Below are positions 1-5,470 of a DNA stretch of 7,038 nucleotides, one piece after another. The notes beneath the pieces were generated by a model, which searched no databases, was not told the DNA's origin, and saw only the letters and a list, made by a program, of their open reading frames with translations. The stretch spans positions 1 through 7,038 of the forward strand of contig JAGBRG010000171.1 of the NCBI GenBank assembly GCA_017632495.1, read 5' to 3'. Made by a program: the position numbers and the translations under genes. This DNA comes from Spirochaetales bacterium. GTDB lineage: Bacteria; Spirochaetota; Spirochaetia; Sphaerochaetales; Sphaerochaetaceae. The stretch's first letter is position 1. Each line of letters starts with the position of its first letter.

Positions 1-380
1 AGTCTGGGATTCATGCCCCAGACCTGGACGGAAAAGCCGCAGGTGTTTCCGGCATAGTCTCTGACCCTTCCTGAGATTGTGGTTTTTACTCCCGGCTCAA
101 GCGTGGAAGGAAGAACAATGTAGATGCTCTTTCCCTCCGATCGTGCCGAGTACTGCCCTACATAAGACCCGAAAAGCTTAACAGGCTCACTGAAGTCCAG
201 CCGCACGGTGGTGCTTGACTCAGAGTATGAGCCAAGCAAAACGGGTGCAGTATCATCTGCAGAATAAAAAGCATTGAAAACCTCAGCTACAGTCACTTCC
301 TGGGAGCATCCCATAAGCAGAGTCAGAACCGCCAGTGCCACGGCAACAAGAATTAACGCAATAATAAAGACTTTCTTCAT
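1..380 (-). CDS. Ig-like domain lipoprotein, N-terminal part (runs off the left edge)
   Basis: Reading the minus strand from an ATG at 380 gives 126 codons with no stop before the edge, so the C-terminus is missing. The protein starts with a lysine pair, a hydrophobic stretch (residues 4-23) and a lipobox LLMGC with Cys25, so it should be exported by Sec, lipidated and anchored in a membrane. From about residue 43 it reads DDTAPVLLGSYSE, then a beta-rich stretch containing LDFSEPV and ending RVRDYAGNTCGF. This has the look of bacterial Ig-like (Big_5/SbsA-type) domains, which usually carry adhesion or scaffold roles. A perfect AAGGAGG Shine-Dalgarno (386-392) lies 5 bp before the ATG and fixes the start. 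It is the last gene of the minus-strand pair, but the terminator at 449-487 separates it from the DUF5655 gene, so it has its own promoter. Lipoprotein status is well supported; the specific function is unknown. Confidence 0.8.
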   Translation of the reverse strand, partial: MKKVFIIALILVAVALAVLTLLMGCSQEVTVAEVFNAFYSADDTAPVLLGSYSESSTTVRLDFSEPVKLFGSYVGQYSARSEGKSIYIVLPSTLEPGVKTTISGRVRDYAGNTCGFSVQVWGMNPR

Positions 381-397
381 GACAGCCTCCTTACTTC

Positions 398-447
398 TCT
401 ATAGGAAAAAAGTGCTGTTTTTATTGCGGTTTTTCGGAAAACTTTTT
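398..447 (-). promoter_or_regulatory. Upstream region of the lipoprotein gene: conserved 35-bp box plus -10 TATAGA
   Basis: On the minus strand a 35-bp box (447 down to 413) ends in ACCGCAATaAAAACAGCA. After exactly 9 bp comes TATAGA (403-398), a plausible -10 hexamer. Transcription would then start near 391, just at the Shine-Dalgarno. The same box with the same 9-bp spacing to a TATA hexamer occurs before recQ (6155-6204). No good TTGACA-like -35 is present at 16-18 bp, so the box may bind an activator or repressor, or reflect a different sigma factor. The match is read directly; the regulatory role is inferred. Confidence 0.5.
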
Positions 448-448
448 G

Positions 449-487
449 AAAAAAAAAGCAGAGGGTGCTGAAGAACCTCCAGCACCC
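449..487 (-). terminator. Rho-independent terminator of the DUF5655 gene
   Basis: Read on the minus strand, an 8-bp GC-rich stem GGGTGCTG/CAGCACCC (487-480 with 470-463) with a 9-nt loop is followed, after 5 nt, by nine T residues (457-449). It lies 33 bp past the stop of the minus-strand gene at 520-903, so it ends that transcript before the lipoprotein gene. The 5-nt gap before the T run is slightly longer than ideal. Confidence 0.8.
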
Positions 488-519
488 CCTTGATAACAAG
501 AGAAACTAATTATTGGACA

Positions 520-903
520 TCAAGCATAGCTGAGCTTGGAATACTCATAAGACTGCCTTACAAGGCTCTTTATCTCATTGTCTATGTCATCAATCGACCT
601 GATGCTGATGTGATATACATAGGAACGGGATCCCGGAGCAGTCTGAATAACCTTGTCTATCCTGGTGCTCTGAATCTTCTTTCTGTTCGTCACGGCAAGG
701 TTGAACAGAACGGGAGACTCACCGTTGGCCGGAAGAGAGATATAGGCAAACCCGGCGGCGGTTCTGAAAGCCAGAAGCGATCCCTGGACGGAAATCACCG
801 CATCAGGGCATATGTCATTGATATATAGCTTAAGACGTTCGAAGGCTTTTAATGAATCAAGGTTCGAACCGAAGAAGCCTTTTGCTTTATCTTCACCGGA
901 CAT
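520..903 (-). CDS. DUF5655-like small conserved protein
   Basis: A 127-residue cytoplasmic protein with no signal peptide or membrane segment. After a short N-terminus (MSGEDKAKGFFG), residues about 20-118 resemble the DUF5655 family as I remember it: a helix around LKLYINDI, a strand with SVQGSLLAFRT, a hydrophobic strand with AYISLP, and a C-terminal block HISIRSIDDIDNEIKSLV followed by RQSYEYS. That matches the family pattern of His, then a strand, then a helix containing acidic residues and ending near an AYE/SYE motif. The function of DUF5655 is not established. The start is supported by an AAAGGAGG Shine-Dalgarno 6 bp upstream on the minus strand. The gene stands alone: a perfect-consensus sigma70 promoter lies at 986-1014 and a terminator at 449-487, giving a monocistronic transcript with a leader of about 75 nt. 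Family assignment is from recall of sequence pattern and is moderately sure. Confidence 0.75.
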   Translation of the reverse strand: MSGEDKAKGFFGSNLDSLKAFERLKLYINDICPDAVISVQGSLLAFRTAAGFAYISLPANGESPVLFNLAVTNRKKIQSTRIDKVIQTAPGSRSYVYHISIRSIDDIDNEIKSLVRQSYEYSKLSYA

Positions 904-1231
904 GCTCTCCTCCTTTGAAAAATTTTTTCATCTGTGTCTCTGTTTTAGAAGCGATTTCTCGATTCTTTTCCCATCTGACAATTTGATTATAGGCCCGCGG
1001 GGTGTTTTTGTCAACTCCTTATTTTGTAAGGATTTACACTTTTTTTCGATTATATGGAAGTTATATAAATTCAAGCTCATAACAGTTAAAAACCATGAAA
1101 AAATATTTTAACTTCAATAGACTTTCCCACTATTTCGATTTATGCGTTTTTTTTGACTATTTTTCTTTTATGCGCCCTGTCGGCTTTCCTTTTTCATAGT
1201 GCATGATTATTATTGATGTATCGGAGGAAAT
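904..1231. other. 328-bp AT-rich divergent intergenic region
   Basis: This spacer separates the minus-strand DUF5655 gene from thioredoxin. Its left third holds the DUF5655 leader and the consensus minus-strand promoter. The rest (about 1020-1210) is very T-rich with runs of T and short AT palindromes. For thioredoxin the best candidate I see is TTTCCT (1185-1190), 17 bp, TATTAT (1208-1213), which would leave a leader of about 12 nt carrying the Shine-Dalgarno; this is weak. No RNA gene or credible small ORF was recognised. Confidence 0.5.
986..1014 (-). promoter_or_regulatory. Perfect-consensus sigma70 promoter, minus strand
   Basis: Read on the minus strand, TTGACA (1014-1009) is followed by exactly 17 bp and then TATAAT (991-986). 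Both hexamers and the spacer length match the sigma70 consensus exactly. The predicted start is near 979, which gives a 5' leader of about 75 nt before the DUF5655 start codon at 903. The spacer is GC-rich (CCCCGCGGGCC), unusual in this AT-rich stretch. Confidence 0.8.
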
Positions 1232-1552
1232 ATGAGCGAAGTCATCCTTAACAGTTCGAATTTCAAAAAAGAAGTTCTTGAGAGTGACATCCCCGTACTG
1301 GTTGATTTCTGGGCAACATGGTGCGGACCTTGCAAAATGATCGCACCGATTGTCAGCCAGCTTGCCACAAAATATGAAGGCAAGGTCAAGGTCTGCAAGG
1401 TCGATGTTGATGAGAACCCGGAAGTCGCTGAATCGTTCGGTATCAGCAGTATCCCGACCATGATTATCTTCAAGGGCGGAGAGGCTGTTGCCCAGCGTGT
1501 CGGCGGTGCAAATATGGCCGTTCTTGAGGCATTCATCTCAGATAATATCTGA
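1232..1552 (+). CDS. trxA: Thioredoxin
   Basis: A 106-residue protein of normal thioredoxin length. The active site WCGPC is complete (Trp30, Cys31, Gly32, Pro33, Cys34) and sits in the typical context VDFWATWCGPCK. Asp25 is the buried acid near the active site, and the cis-proline loop is SIPT with Pro75, followed by the GG turn (82-83) and GG at 91-92. It reduces disulfides in cytoplasmic proteins such as ribonucleotide reductase and peroxiredoxins, and is itself recycled by NADPH-thioredoxin reductase, whose gene is not in this window. There is one extra cysteine, Cys55, outside the active site. GGAGG at 1223-1227 lies 4 bp before the ATG and fixes the start. A strong terminator at 1595-1637 follows, so the gene is probably transcribed alone. 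The identification is very secure. Confidence 0.97.
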   Translation: MSEVILNSSNFKKEVLESDIPVLVDFWATWCGPCKMIAPIVSQLATKYEGKVKVCKVDVDENPEVAESFGISSIPTMIIFKGGEAVAQRVGGANMAVLEAFISDNI

Positions 1553-1594
1553 GCCCCTGAACCGGCAAAAAAAACCACTCTTTCTATTTTTTTT

Positions 1595-1637
1595 AAAAAA
1601 GTGTCGAAAAAACCCCAATATTTTCGACACTTTTTTT
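1595..1637 (+). terminator. Strong terminator after trxA, probably bidirectional
   Basis: A perfect 16-bp inverted repeat (1595-1610 with 1621-1636) has the core GTGTCGAAAA/TTTTCGACAC and a 10-nt loop. The 3' arm ends in seven T residues (1631-1637) on the plus strand. The 5' arm starts in A residues, so the minus strand also gains a T tract. It insulates trxA from ssb. Confidence 0.9.
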
Positions 1638-1658
1638 GTATTAGGACAGTGAAAAGGG

Positions 1659-1711
1659 AAAGGCCGAGCGGACAAGGCTTTTGAGTTCAGGAGCCCCGCA
1701 GGTCCGCCTTT
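1659..1711 (+). promoter_or_regulatory. Possible structured leader of ssb
   Basis: GCGGAC (1668-1673) can pair with GTCCGC (1702-1707), with AAAG (1659-1662) and CTTT (1708-1711) extending the stem past a bulge. Inside the loop GGCT (1677-1680) can pair with AGCC (1692-1695). The structure ends just before the ssb Shine-Dalgarno (AAGGAG, 1717-1722), a place where folding could affect translation. No known riboswitch or leader motif is recognised and the stem is short. Confidence 0.25.
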
Positions 1712-1728
1712 GAAAAAAGGAGTGTTGT

Positions 1729-2319
1729 ATGAACAACCTTAACACCGTCCTGATTGAGGGTCTGCTTACCAGAGACCCGGAACTGGGAAACGCTCCTGCA
1801 CAGATTCAGATGTGCAGACTGTCGCTTGCGAACAACCGCTACTATAAGAAGAGAGAGGAAAAGTGGACACAGGAAGCCTCCTACTTCACTGTCCATGTCT
1901 ACGGCAAGGTTGCCGGGGCTTGCCTCAAGTACCTTAAAAAAGGCAGAGGCGTGAGAATTGTCGGAAGGCTGAAGCAACTTACATGGCACGAAGGAGGCAT
2001 CTACTCGGAGAAGATCATAATCTTGGCCGAGCATATCGAATTCCAGCCTCCGAAGAAAGCAGATCAAGCTAAAGAGACAGAGAATATGCCCGGAGAGTTC
2101 TCCACAAGGTCCTCGAACATCGATGAACTGATGGAAGAGGAAGCAGCCGCCGTTGCAAACGAAGCCCCTGCACAGGAGCCGGCTGCTCAGATTCCGGACA
2201 TCATCCCTGACGATGTCCCGCAGTGCCAGATGGAGGATGAAGAGAATCCCGAAGCGAAAGCTGAAGAAAATGACGGGGAAAACTTCGATGACAATCTGGG
2301 TGAGGCTGCCGGATTCTGA
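1729..2319 (+). CDS. ssb: Single-stranded DNA-binding protein
   Basis: A 196-residue SSB. Residues 1-105 form the OB-fold: MNNLNTVLIEGLLTRDPEL opens it as in bacterial SSBs, followed by CRLSLANNRYYK, the strand SYFTVHVYGKVA (51-62), and GRGVRIVGRLKQLTW (72-86). Trp46, Tyr52, Phe53 and Trp86 are likely DNA-stacking residues. It coats single-stranded DNA in replication, repair and recombination, normally as a tetramer. Residues 106-196 are a long, disordered tail rich in Glu, Asp, Ala and Pro. The extreme C-terminus is DDNLGEAAGF, not the usual DDDIPF: the acidic residues and final Phe are kept, but the Ile-Pro is missing. AAGGAG at 1717-1722, 6 bp upstream, fixes the start. It lies between two hairpins, so it is probably a single-gene unit, not grouped with rpsF/rpsR as in many bacteria. 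Confidence 0.93.
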   Translation: MNNLNTVLIEGLLTRDPELGNAPAQIQMCRLSLANNRYYKKREEKWTQEASYFTVHVYGKVAGACLKYLKKGRGVRIVGRLKQLTWHEGGIYSEKIIILAEHIEFQPPKKADQAKETENMPGEFSTRSSNIDELMEEEAAAVANEAPAQEPAAQIPDIIPDDVPQCQMEDEENPEAKAEENDGENFDDNLGEAAGF

Positions 2320-2369
2320 ATAAAAGAGCATTGACGGCGCTTCTTTCCAAATAATCTCACCGAAAGTGC

Positions 2370-2400
2370 GTCCCTGCATTCGCCTGTGCCATGCAGGGAC
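2370..2400 (+). terminator. Hairpin after ssb, weak terminator
   Basis: A perfect 10-bp stem GTCCCTGCAT/ATGCAGGGAC with an 11-nt loop lies 51 bp past the ssb stop. It is followed by ATTGTTTG, a poor T tract, so termination may be partial. It overlaps nothing coding and precedes the predicted SDR promoter, consistent with the end of the ssb transcript. Confidence 0.6.
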
Positions 2401-2405
2401 ATTGT

Positions 2406-2434
2406 TTGTGCTAAGGATGTAAATGTTGTAGAAT
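2406..2434 (+). promoter_or_regulatory. Candidate promoter of the SDR gene
   Basis: TTGTGC (2406-2411), 17 bp, then TAGAAT (2429-2434). The predicted transcription start is about 2441, one base before the ATG at 2442, which implies a leaderless mRNA. The -10 differs from the consensus by one base and the -35 is moderate. Confidence 0.45.
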
Positions 2435-2441
2435 GGTTTTC

Positions 2442-3245
2442 ATGAAAGACAAATGTCCATATCTGAAAAAGGTTCTGATTACCGGAGCATCCAGCGGCAT
2501 AGGAAAGGAAACTGCCGACCTTTTTGCAAAAAGAGGCTTTACGGTCTACGCAGCATCAAGGCATCCCGCCAAGACGGATAATCCTTCCATCATCGCTCTT
2601 GAGATGGATGTCACGGATCCCGAGTCTGTGAAAAAGGCATCAAAGCAGATTGATGAGCTTGGAATCATCATCCACTGCGCAGGTTTTGGAATAAGCGGAT
2701 CTGCAGAGATGACTCCGCTGGACAGGGCCAAAGCCCAGATGGAGACAAACTACTTCGGAGTTCTGAACGTGAACTCCGCCTTCATGCCGCTTCTTCGCAA
2801 GAACAAAAGGTCTCTTGTTCTTATCACAAGCTCCGTGGCTGGTCTTGTCGCAATCCCCTATCAGAGTCACTACAGCTCATCAAAATATGCTCTTGAGGCC
2901 TATTGCCAGGCATTGAGAATCGAATCCTCCCCATTCGGAGTTCGCGCCTGTCTTGTAGAGCCGGGAGACACAAAGACCGGTTTCACCAAGGCAAGAAGCA
3001 GCGATGAACCCAAGGACTCGCCATATTACAAGCAGTGCATTGCCGCTGTTGAGCACATGGCCCATGACGAGCAGAACGGAAATCCTGCAGACTCCGTAGC
3101 CAAGGTGTTTCTGAAGCTTGCTTATAAGAAGAATCCTCCGGTCAGGGTCGCTGTGGGCATGGTGTACAAGCTTTTGGCATTCCTGGTCAAAATTCTTCCG
3201 GCCCGCCTTGCCAACTGGATTGTCAAGCTTATTTATGTAAGCTGA
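2442..3245 (+). CDS. Short-chain dehydrogenase/reductase (classical SDR)
   Basis: A 267-residue NAD(P)-dependent oxidoreductase with a full classical SDR signature. The Rossmann motif is TGASSGIG (Thr14-Gly21), Asp56 in the strand LEMDVTD, a CAG triplet (79-81) where NAG is usual, the structural Asn103 (NYFG), catalytic Ser131, and Tyr144/Lys148 in YSSSK. The EPG motif follows. Residue Arg40 after the second strand (YAASR) suggests a preference for NADP(H). The C-terminal 60 residues end in a hydrophobic stretch (YKLLAFLVKILPARLANWIVKLI), perhaps membrane- or lipid-associated. The substrate cannot be read from the sequence. I chose the ATG at 2442 over the in-frame ATG at 2433 because the latter overlaps the predicted -10; neither has a Shine-Dalgarno. 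The stop is 57 bp before the UMP kinase start, which has its own promoter. Family is certain, start less so. Confidence 0.92.
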   Translation: MKDKCPYLKKVLITGASSGIGKETADLFAKRGFTVYAASRHPAKTDNPSIIALEMDVTDPESVKKASKQIDELGIIIHCAGFGISGSAEMTPLDRAKAQMETNYFGVLNVNSAFMPLLRKNKRSLVLITSSVAGLVAIPYQSHYSSSKYALEAYCQALRIESSPFGVRACLVEPGDTKTGFTKARSSDEPKDSPYYKQCIAAVEHMAHDEQNGNPADSVAKVFLKLAYKKNPPVRVAVGMVYKLLAFLVKILPARLANWIVKLIYVS

Positions 3246-3250
3246 AGCTA

Positions 3251-3280
3251 TTGAATATAAGTTGTTCTTGTGGATAGAAT
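3251..3280 (+). promoter_or_regulatory. Candidate sigma70 promoter of the UMP kinase-AEC unit
   Basis: TTGAAT (3251-3256), 18 bp, TAGAAT (3275-3280). The start would fall near 3287, giving a leader of about 16 nt that holds the GGAG Shine-Dalgarno (3293-3296). It lies directly behind the SDR stop codon. Confidence 0.5.
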
Positions 3281-3302
3281 CACACATGGAGAGGAGAATC
3301 CA

Positions 3303-4001
3303 ATGAAATTATCAGTTCTTTCAGTCGGCGGTTCAATCATTGCGCCCGATAAAGTCAACAGCGAGTTTCTCGCCGATTTCCTGTCAAAAATCAAGAAGTA
3401 TCTGGCTTCGAATCCACAGGACAAACTGATTTTCGTCTGCGGAGGCGGTGCCCCTGCAAGAGTCTATCAGCAGGCATACAGAGCAGTTGTCACAGATCCC
3501 GCAGATCAGGATGCCAACGCTCAGGACTGGCTCGGAATCAAGGCCACACATCTGAATGCAGAGCTTGTCAAAGCCGTTTTCGGTTCGCTTTGCAAGGACA
3601 GTGTCGTGACAAACCCGACAGATGAGAGCATCACCTTCAGCGGCCGTGTTCTTGTTGCCGGCGGCTGGAAGCCCGGTTTTTCAACTGACACTGATGCCGT
3701 CTATCTTGCAAGAAGATTCGGTGCAAAGACCGTCATCAATCTTTCCAACATCGCAAAGGTCTATACCGACGATCCCAGAAAGAACCCCGAGGCAAAGCCG
3801 ATTGACAGCATCTCTTGGGCAGATTTCAGAAAGATGGTCGGAGATGAGTGGGTTCCGGGAAAGAACGCCCCGTTTGATCCCATCGCCTCAAAAATGGCCC
3901 AGGAATCCGATATCAAAGTCATCTGCGCAGACGGCAGAAAGACAGACAACACACTTTCTATCCTTGAAGGCAGAGCCTTTGAGGGAACAGTCATAGGTTA
4001 A
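3303..4001 (+). CDS. pyrH: UMP kinase, archaeal/spirochaete type
   Basis: A 232-residue amino-acid-kinase fold protein that phosphorylates UMP to UDP with ATP, the entry step to UTP and CTP. Visible motifs: the N-terminal GGSIIAPD (9-16), the glycine loop CGGGAPAR (46-53), the nucleotide-site block WLGIKATHLNAEL (76-88), GGWKPGFSTDTDA (120-132), NLSNIAKVYTDDPRKNP (146-162) and NAPFDPIASKMA. This combination is that of the family described as archaeal plus spirochaete UMP kinases (TIGR02076 type), distinct from the usual GTP-regulated bacterial PyrH. The start at 3303 is fixed by GAGGAGA 6 bp upstream; an in-frame GTG at 3270 has no ribosome site. The transporter gene begins 2 bp after the stop, so the two are co-transcribed and probably translationally coupled. 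Substrate is inferred from family; relation to the fosfomycin/isopentenyl-phosphate kinase branches is unlikely given the GxxPGxSTD block. Confidence 0.88.
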   Translation: MKLSVLSVGGSIIAPDKVNSEFLADFLSKIKKYLASNPQDKLIFVCGGGAPARVYQQAYRAVVTDPADQDANAQDWLGIKATHLNAELVKAVFGSLCKDSVVTNPTDESITFSGRVLVAGGWKPGFSTDTDAVYLARRFGAKTVINLSNIAKVYTDDPRKNPEAKPIDSISWADFRKMVGDEWVPGKNAPFDPIASKMAQESDIKVICADGRKTDNTLSILEGRAFEGTVIG

Positions 4002-4003
4002 AC

Positions 4004-4945
4004 ATGGAAGTAATCAGAATCTCGGCAATAGCCATCACTCCCCTCATGGTCTTCATGGCCATAGGATACTTTTTTCAGAAGCGCAACTACCTGAACGCAC
4101 AGACTACAAAACAGCTCAATATTGTTGTGTTCAGATTCTTCCTTTCCCTGATGTGCGGAGAGACTATCTACAAGGCAAACCTCAGAGAGGATGTTGAGCT
4201 GACTCCTGTTCTGATTGTCGCTTTCAGCATAATCGGAGTCTTCCTCCTGTCCTGGATCATTGTTCCCAGGTTCATCAAGGACAAGACCCAGATTCCCGTA
4301 ATGATCCAGGGCCTTTACAAGGCAAACTATGCCATTTTGGGAATTCCAATCGCACAGAGCATCTGCGGTGCCGAGAACATCGGAATTGTTTCCATCATAG
4401 CTGCCGTCCTTGTTCCTCTGAACAACGCTCTTTCTGCATTCATCTTTGAGAAGTACACGGGAAATGCCACTTCCGTCGGAAAGCTGATTTACAAGATAAT
4501 CACCAACCCGCTGGTAGTCGGAAGCCTTGCAGGTCTTTTCCTCAACATAGCAGGAGTGAAGATTCCTTCATGGATAATGACAGGGATTATTTCCAAACTC
4601 AGTAACCTTGCCACCCCGCTTTCAATGATAGCCCTGGGTGCTTCGTTTGAGTTCAGATACATCAAAAAATATAAGACCCAGTTGTTCTGGGCCTGTTTCG
4701 GAAAGCTTGTGCTTCTTCCCGCAATCCTCATCCCGTTGGCAATCGCCCTGGGAGTACGTCATGTCGGACTGGTCGGCGTTGCAATCTATGCTTCAGCACC
4801 GAATGCGGTCAACTCCTACACCACGGCCGTAGCCATGGGTGGAGATGCTGACCTTGCCAATGAGATTGTCGTAATGTCCTCGATTCTGAGCATGATCACG
4901 ATGTTTGTGACATTCGTAATCATCGGAAGCACCGTAGGCTTCTGA
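4004..4945 (+). CDS. AEC-family (auxin efflux carrier-like) transporter
   Basis: A 313-residue integral membrane protein with about ten hydrophobic segments in two halves. The first runs from residue 6 to about 150 with TM1 at 6-24 and another at about 68-88. The second starts around NPLVVGSLAGLFLNIAGV. The motif LSNLATPLSMIALGASF and the broken helix regions rich in Asn and Pro (VPLNNALSAF and SAPNAVNSYTTAVAMGGD) are typical of AEC permeases. Family members carry organic acids such as malate or malonate, or amino acids, by secondary transport; the substrate here is unknown. The ATG follows the UMP kinase stop by 2 bp with only a weak AGG, pointing to translational coupling. The stop lies 3 bp from the convergent ndk stop. 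No functional link to UMP kinase is obvious, so co-transcription may be incidental. Confidence 0.88.
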   Translation: MEVIRISAIAITPLMVFMAIGYFFQKRNYLNAQTTKQLNIVVFRFFLSLMCGETIYKANLREDVELTPVLIVAFSIIGVFLLSWIIVPRFIKDKTQIPVMIQGLYKANYAILGIPIAQSICGAENIGIVSIIAAVLVPLNNALSAFIFEKYTGNATSVGKLIYKIITNPLVVGSLAGLFLNIAGVKIPSWIMTGIISKLSNLATPLSMIALGASFEFRYIKKYKTQLFWACFGKLVLLPAILIPLAIALGVRHVGLVGVAIYASAPNAVNSYTTAVAMGGDADLANEIVVMSSILSMITMFVTFVIIGSTVGF

Positions 4946-4948
4946 AGC

Positions 4949-5407
4949 TCACATCTTGGATTTCAGAATCTCAAAGGCTGTCTGCCATTTGTCGCAGATT
5001 TCCTCTTTAGTGAAGTAGATGGCAATCTCTCTTGCCGCGCTCTCAGGACCGTCTGATCCGTGAATTACGTTGAAGCTCATCTCAGGAGAGAAGTCGCCTC
5101 TGATTGTTCCTACCTCGGCATTGGCAGGATTGGTCTTACCCATTATCTGCCTCATTCCGGAGATGGCATTCTCGCCTTCTACAACCATAGCCACAATCGG
5201 AGCGCTTGTGATGAACTTGACAAGGTTCGGATAGAAAGGCTTTCCGAGGTGCTCGGCATAGTGTGCCGCAGCCTGCTCGTCTGAGACCTGAATCATCTTA
5301 AGAGCCACGATCTTGTAACCCTTGTCCTCTATTCTTGCAATTATCTTTCCAATCAGTCCGCGCTGGACTGCATCCGGCTTTATGGCAATGAAAGTTTTCT
5401 CTGTCAT
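4949..5407 (-). CDS. ndk: Nucleoside diphosphate kinase
   Basis: A 152-residue NDP kinase of normal length. It moves the gamma-phosphate from ATP to other (d)NDPs through a phosphohistidine. Motifs: TFIAIKPDAVQRGLIG (5-20), with Lys10 of the active site; YAEHLGKPFY (50-59); Arg86 in GMRQIMGKTNP; GTIRGDF (100-106) with Arg103; and the signature NVIHGSD (113-119) with catalytic His116. All key residues are present. The start is set by AAGGAGAA, 7 bp upstream on the minus strand. The gene is divergent from DUF5662 (63 bp between starts) and convergent with the AEC transporter with a 3-bp gap and no terminator between them. With the UMP kinase gene 1 kb away it supplies two successive steps in pyrimidine triphosphate formation, although on opposite strands and so not in one transcript. 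Confidence 0.97.
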   Translation of the reverse strand: MTEKTFIAIKPDAVQRGLIGKIIARIEDKGYKIVALKMIQVSDEQAAAHYAEHLGKPFYPNLVKFITSAPIVAMVVEGENAISGMRQIMGKTNPANAEVGTIRGDFSPEMSFNVIHGSDGPESAAREIAIYFTKEEICDKWQTAFEILKSKM

Positions 5408-5432
5408 TTATGTTCTCCTTCGAGGAAATCTT

Positions 5433-5438
5433 ACTATA
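5433..5438 (-). promoter_or_regulatory. Candidate -10 of the ndk promoter
   Basis: TATAGT on the minus strand, preceded by TT, gives a start near 5426 and a leader of about 19 nt carrying the Shine-Dalgarno. No good -35 is seen at 16-18 bp; that position (5456-5461) is occupied by the -10 of the divergent DUF5662 promoter. Confidence 0.45.
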
Positions 5439-5454
5439 AAAGCGGATTTGAAGC

Positions 5455-5460
5455 TATAAT
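5455..5460 (+). promoter_or_regulatory. Perfect -10 TATAAT of the DUF5662 promoter
   Basis: TATAAT on the plus strand, only 10 bp before the ATG at 5471. The predicted start is near 5467, leaving a leader of about 4 nt and no Shine-Dalgarno. The -35 position (about 5432-5437, TACTAT) is weak and coincides with the -10 of the divergent ndk promoter. Confidence 0.5.
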
Positions 5461-5470
5461 TGCAAGAGTC

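Noticed and set aside
490..828. Plus-strand open frame across the DUF5655 gene
   Set aside because: It is the opposite strand of a gene with a strong promoter, Shine-Dalgarno and terminator, and it has no domain signal of its own.
1153..1158. TTGACT as the -35 of a trxA promoter
   Set aside because: No acceptable -10 hexamer lies 16-18 bp downstream; that position reads CCCTGT.
1094..1198. 34-codon plus-strand ORF starting MKKYFNF in the spacer before trxA
   Set aside because: No ribosome-binding site, T-rich sequence giving many Phe by composition alone, no recognisable motif.
1687..2379. 230-codon minus-strand open frame opposite ssb
   Set aside because: It covers the recognised SSB coding sequence on the other strand, has no recognisable domain and its composition is what the complement of the acidic SSB tail would give.
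3270..3302. Upstream GTG start for the UMP kinase
   Set aside because: No Shine-Dalgarno, it overlaps the predicted -10 region, and the family motif starts right after the ATG at 3303, which has GAGGAGA 6 bp upstream.
4940..4968. TTCTGAA/TTCAGAA inverted repeat as a terminator between AEC and ndk
   Set aside because: Only a 7-bp AT-rich stem with a 15-nt loop and no T tract on either strand.
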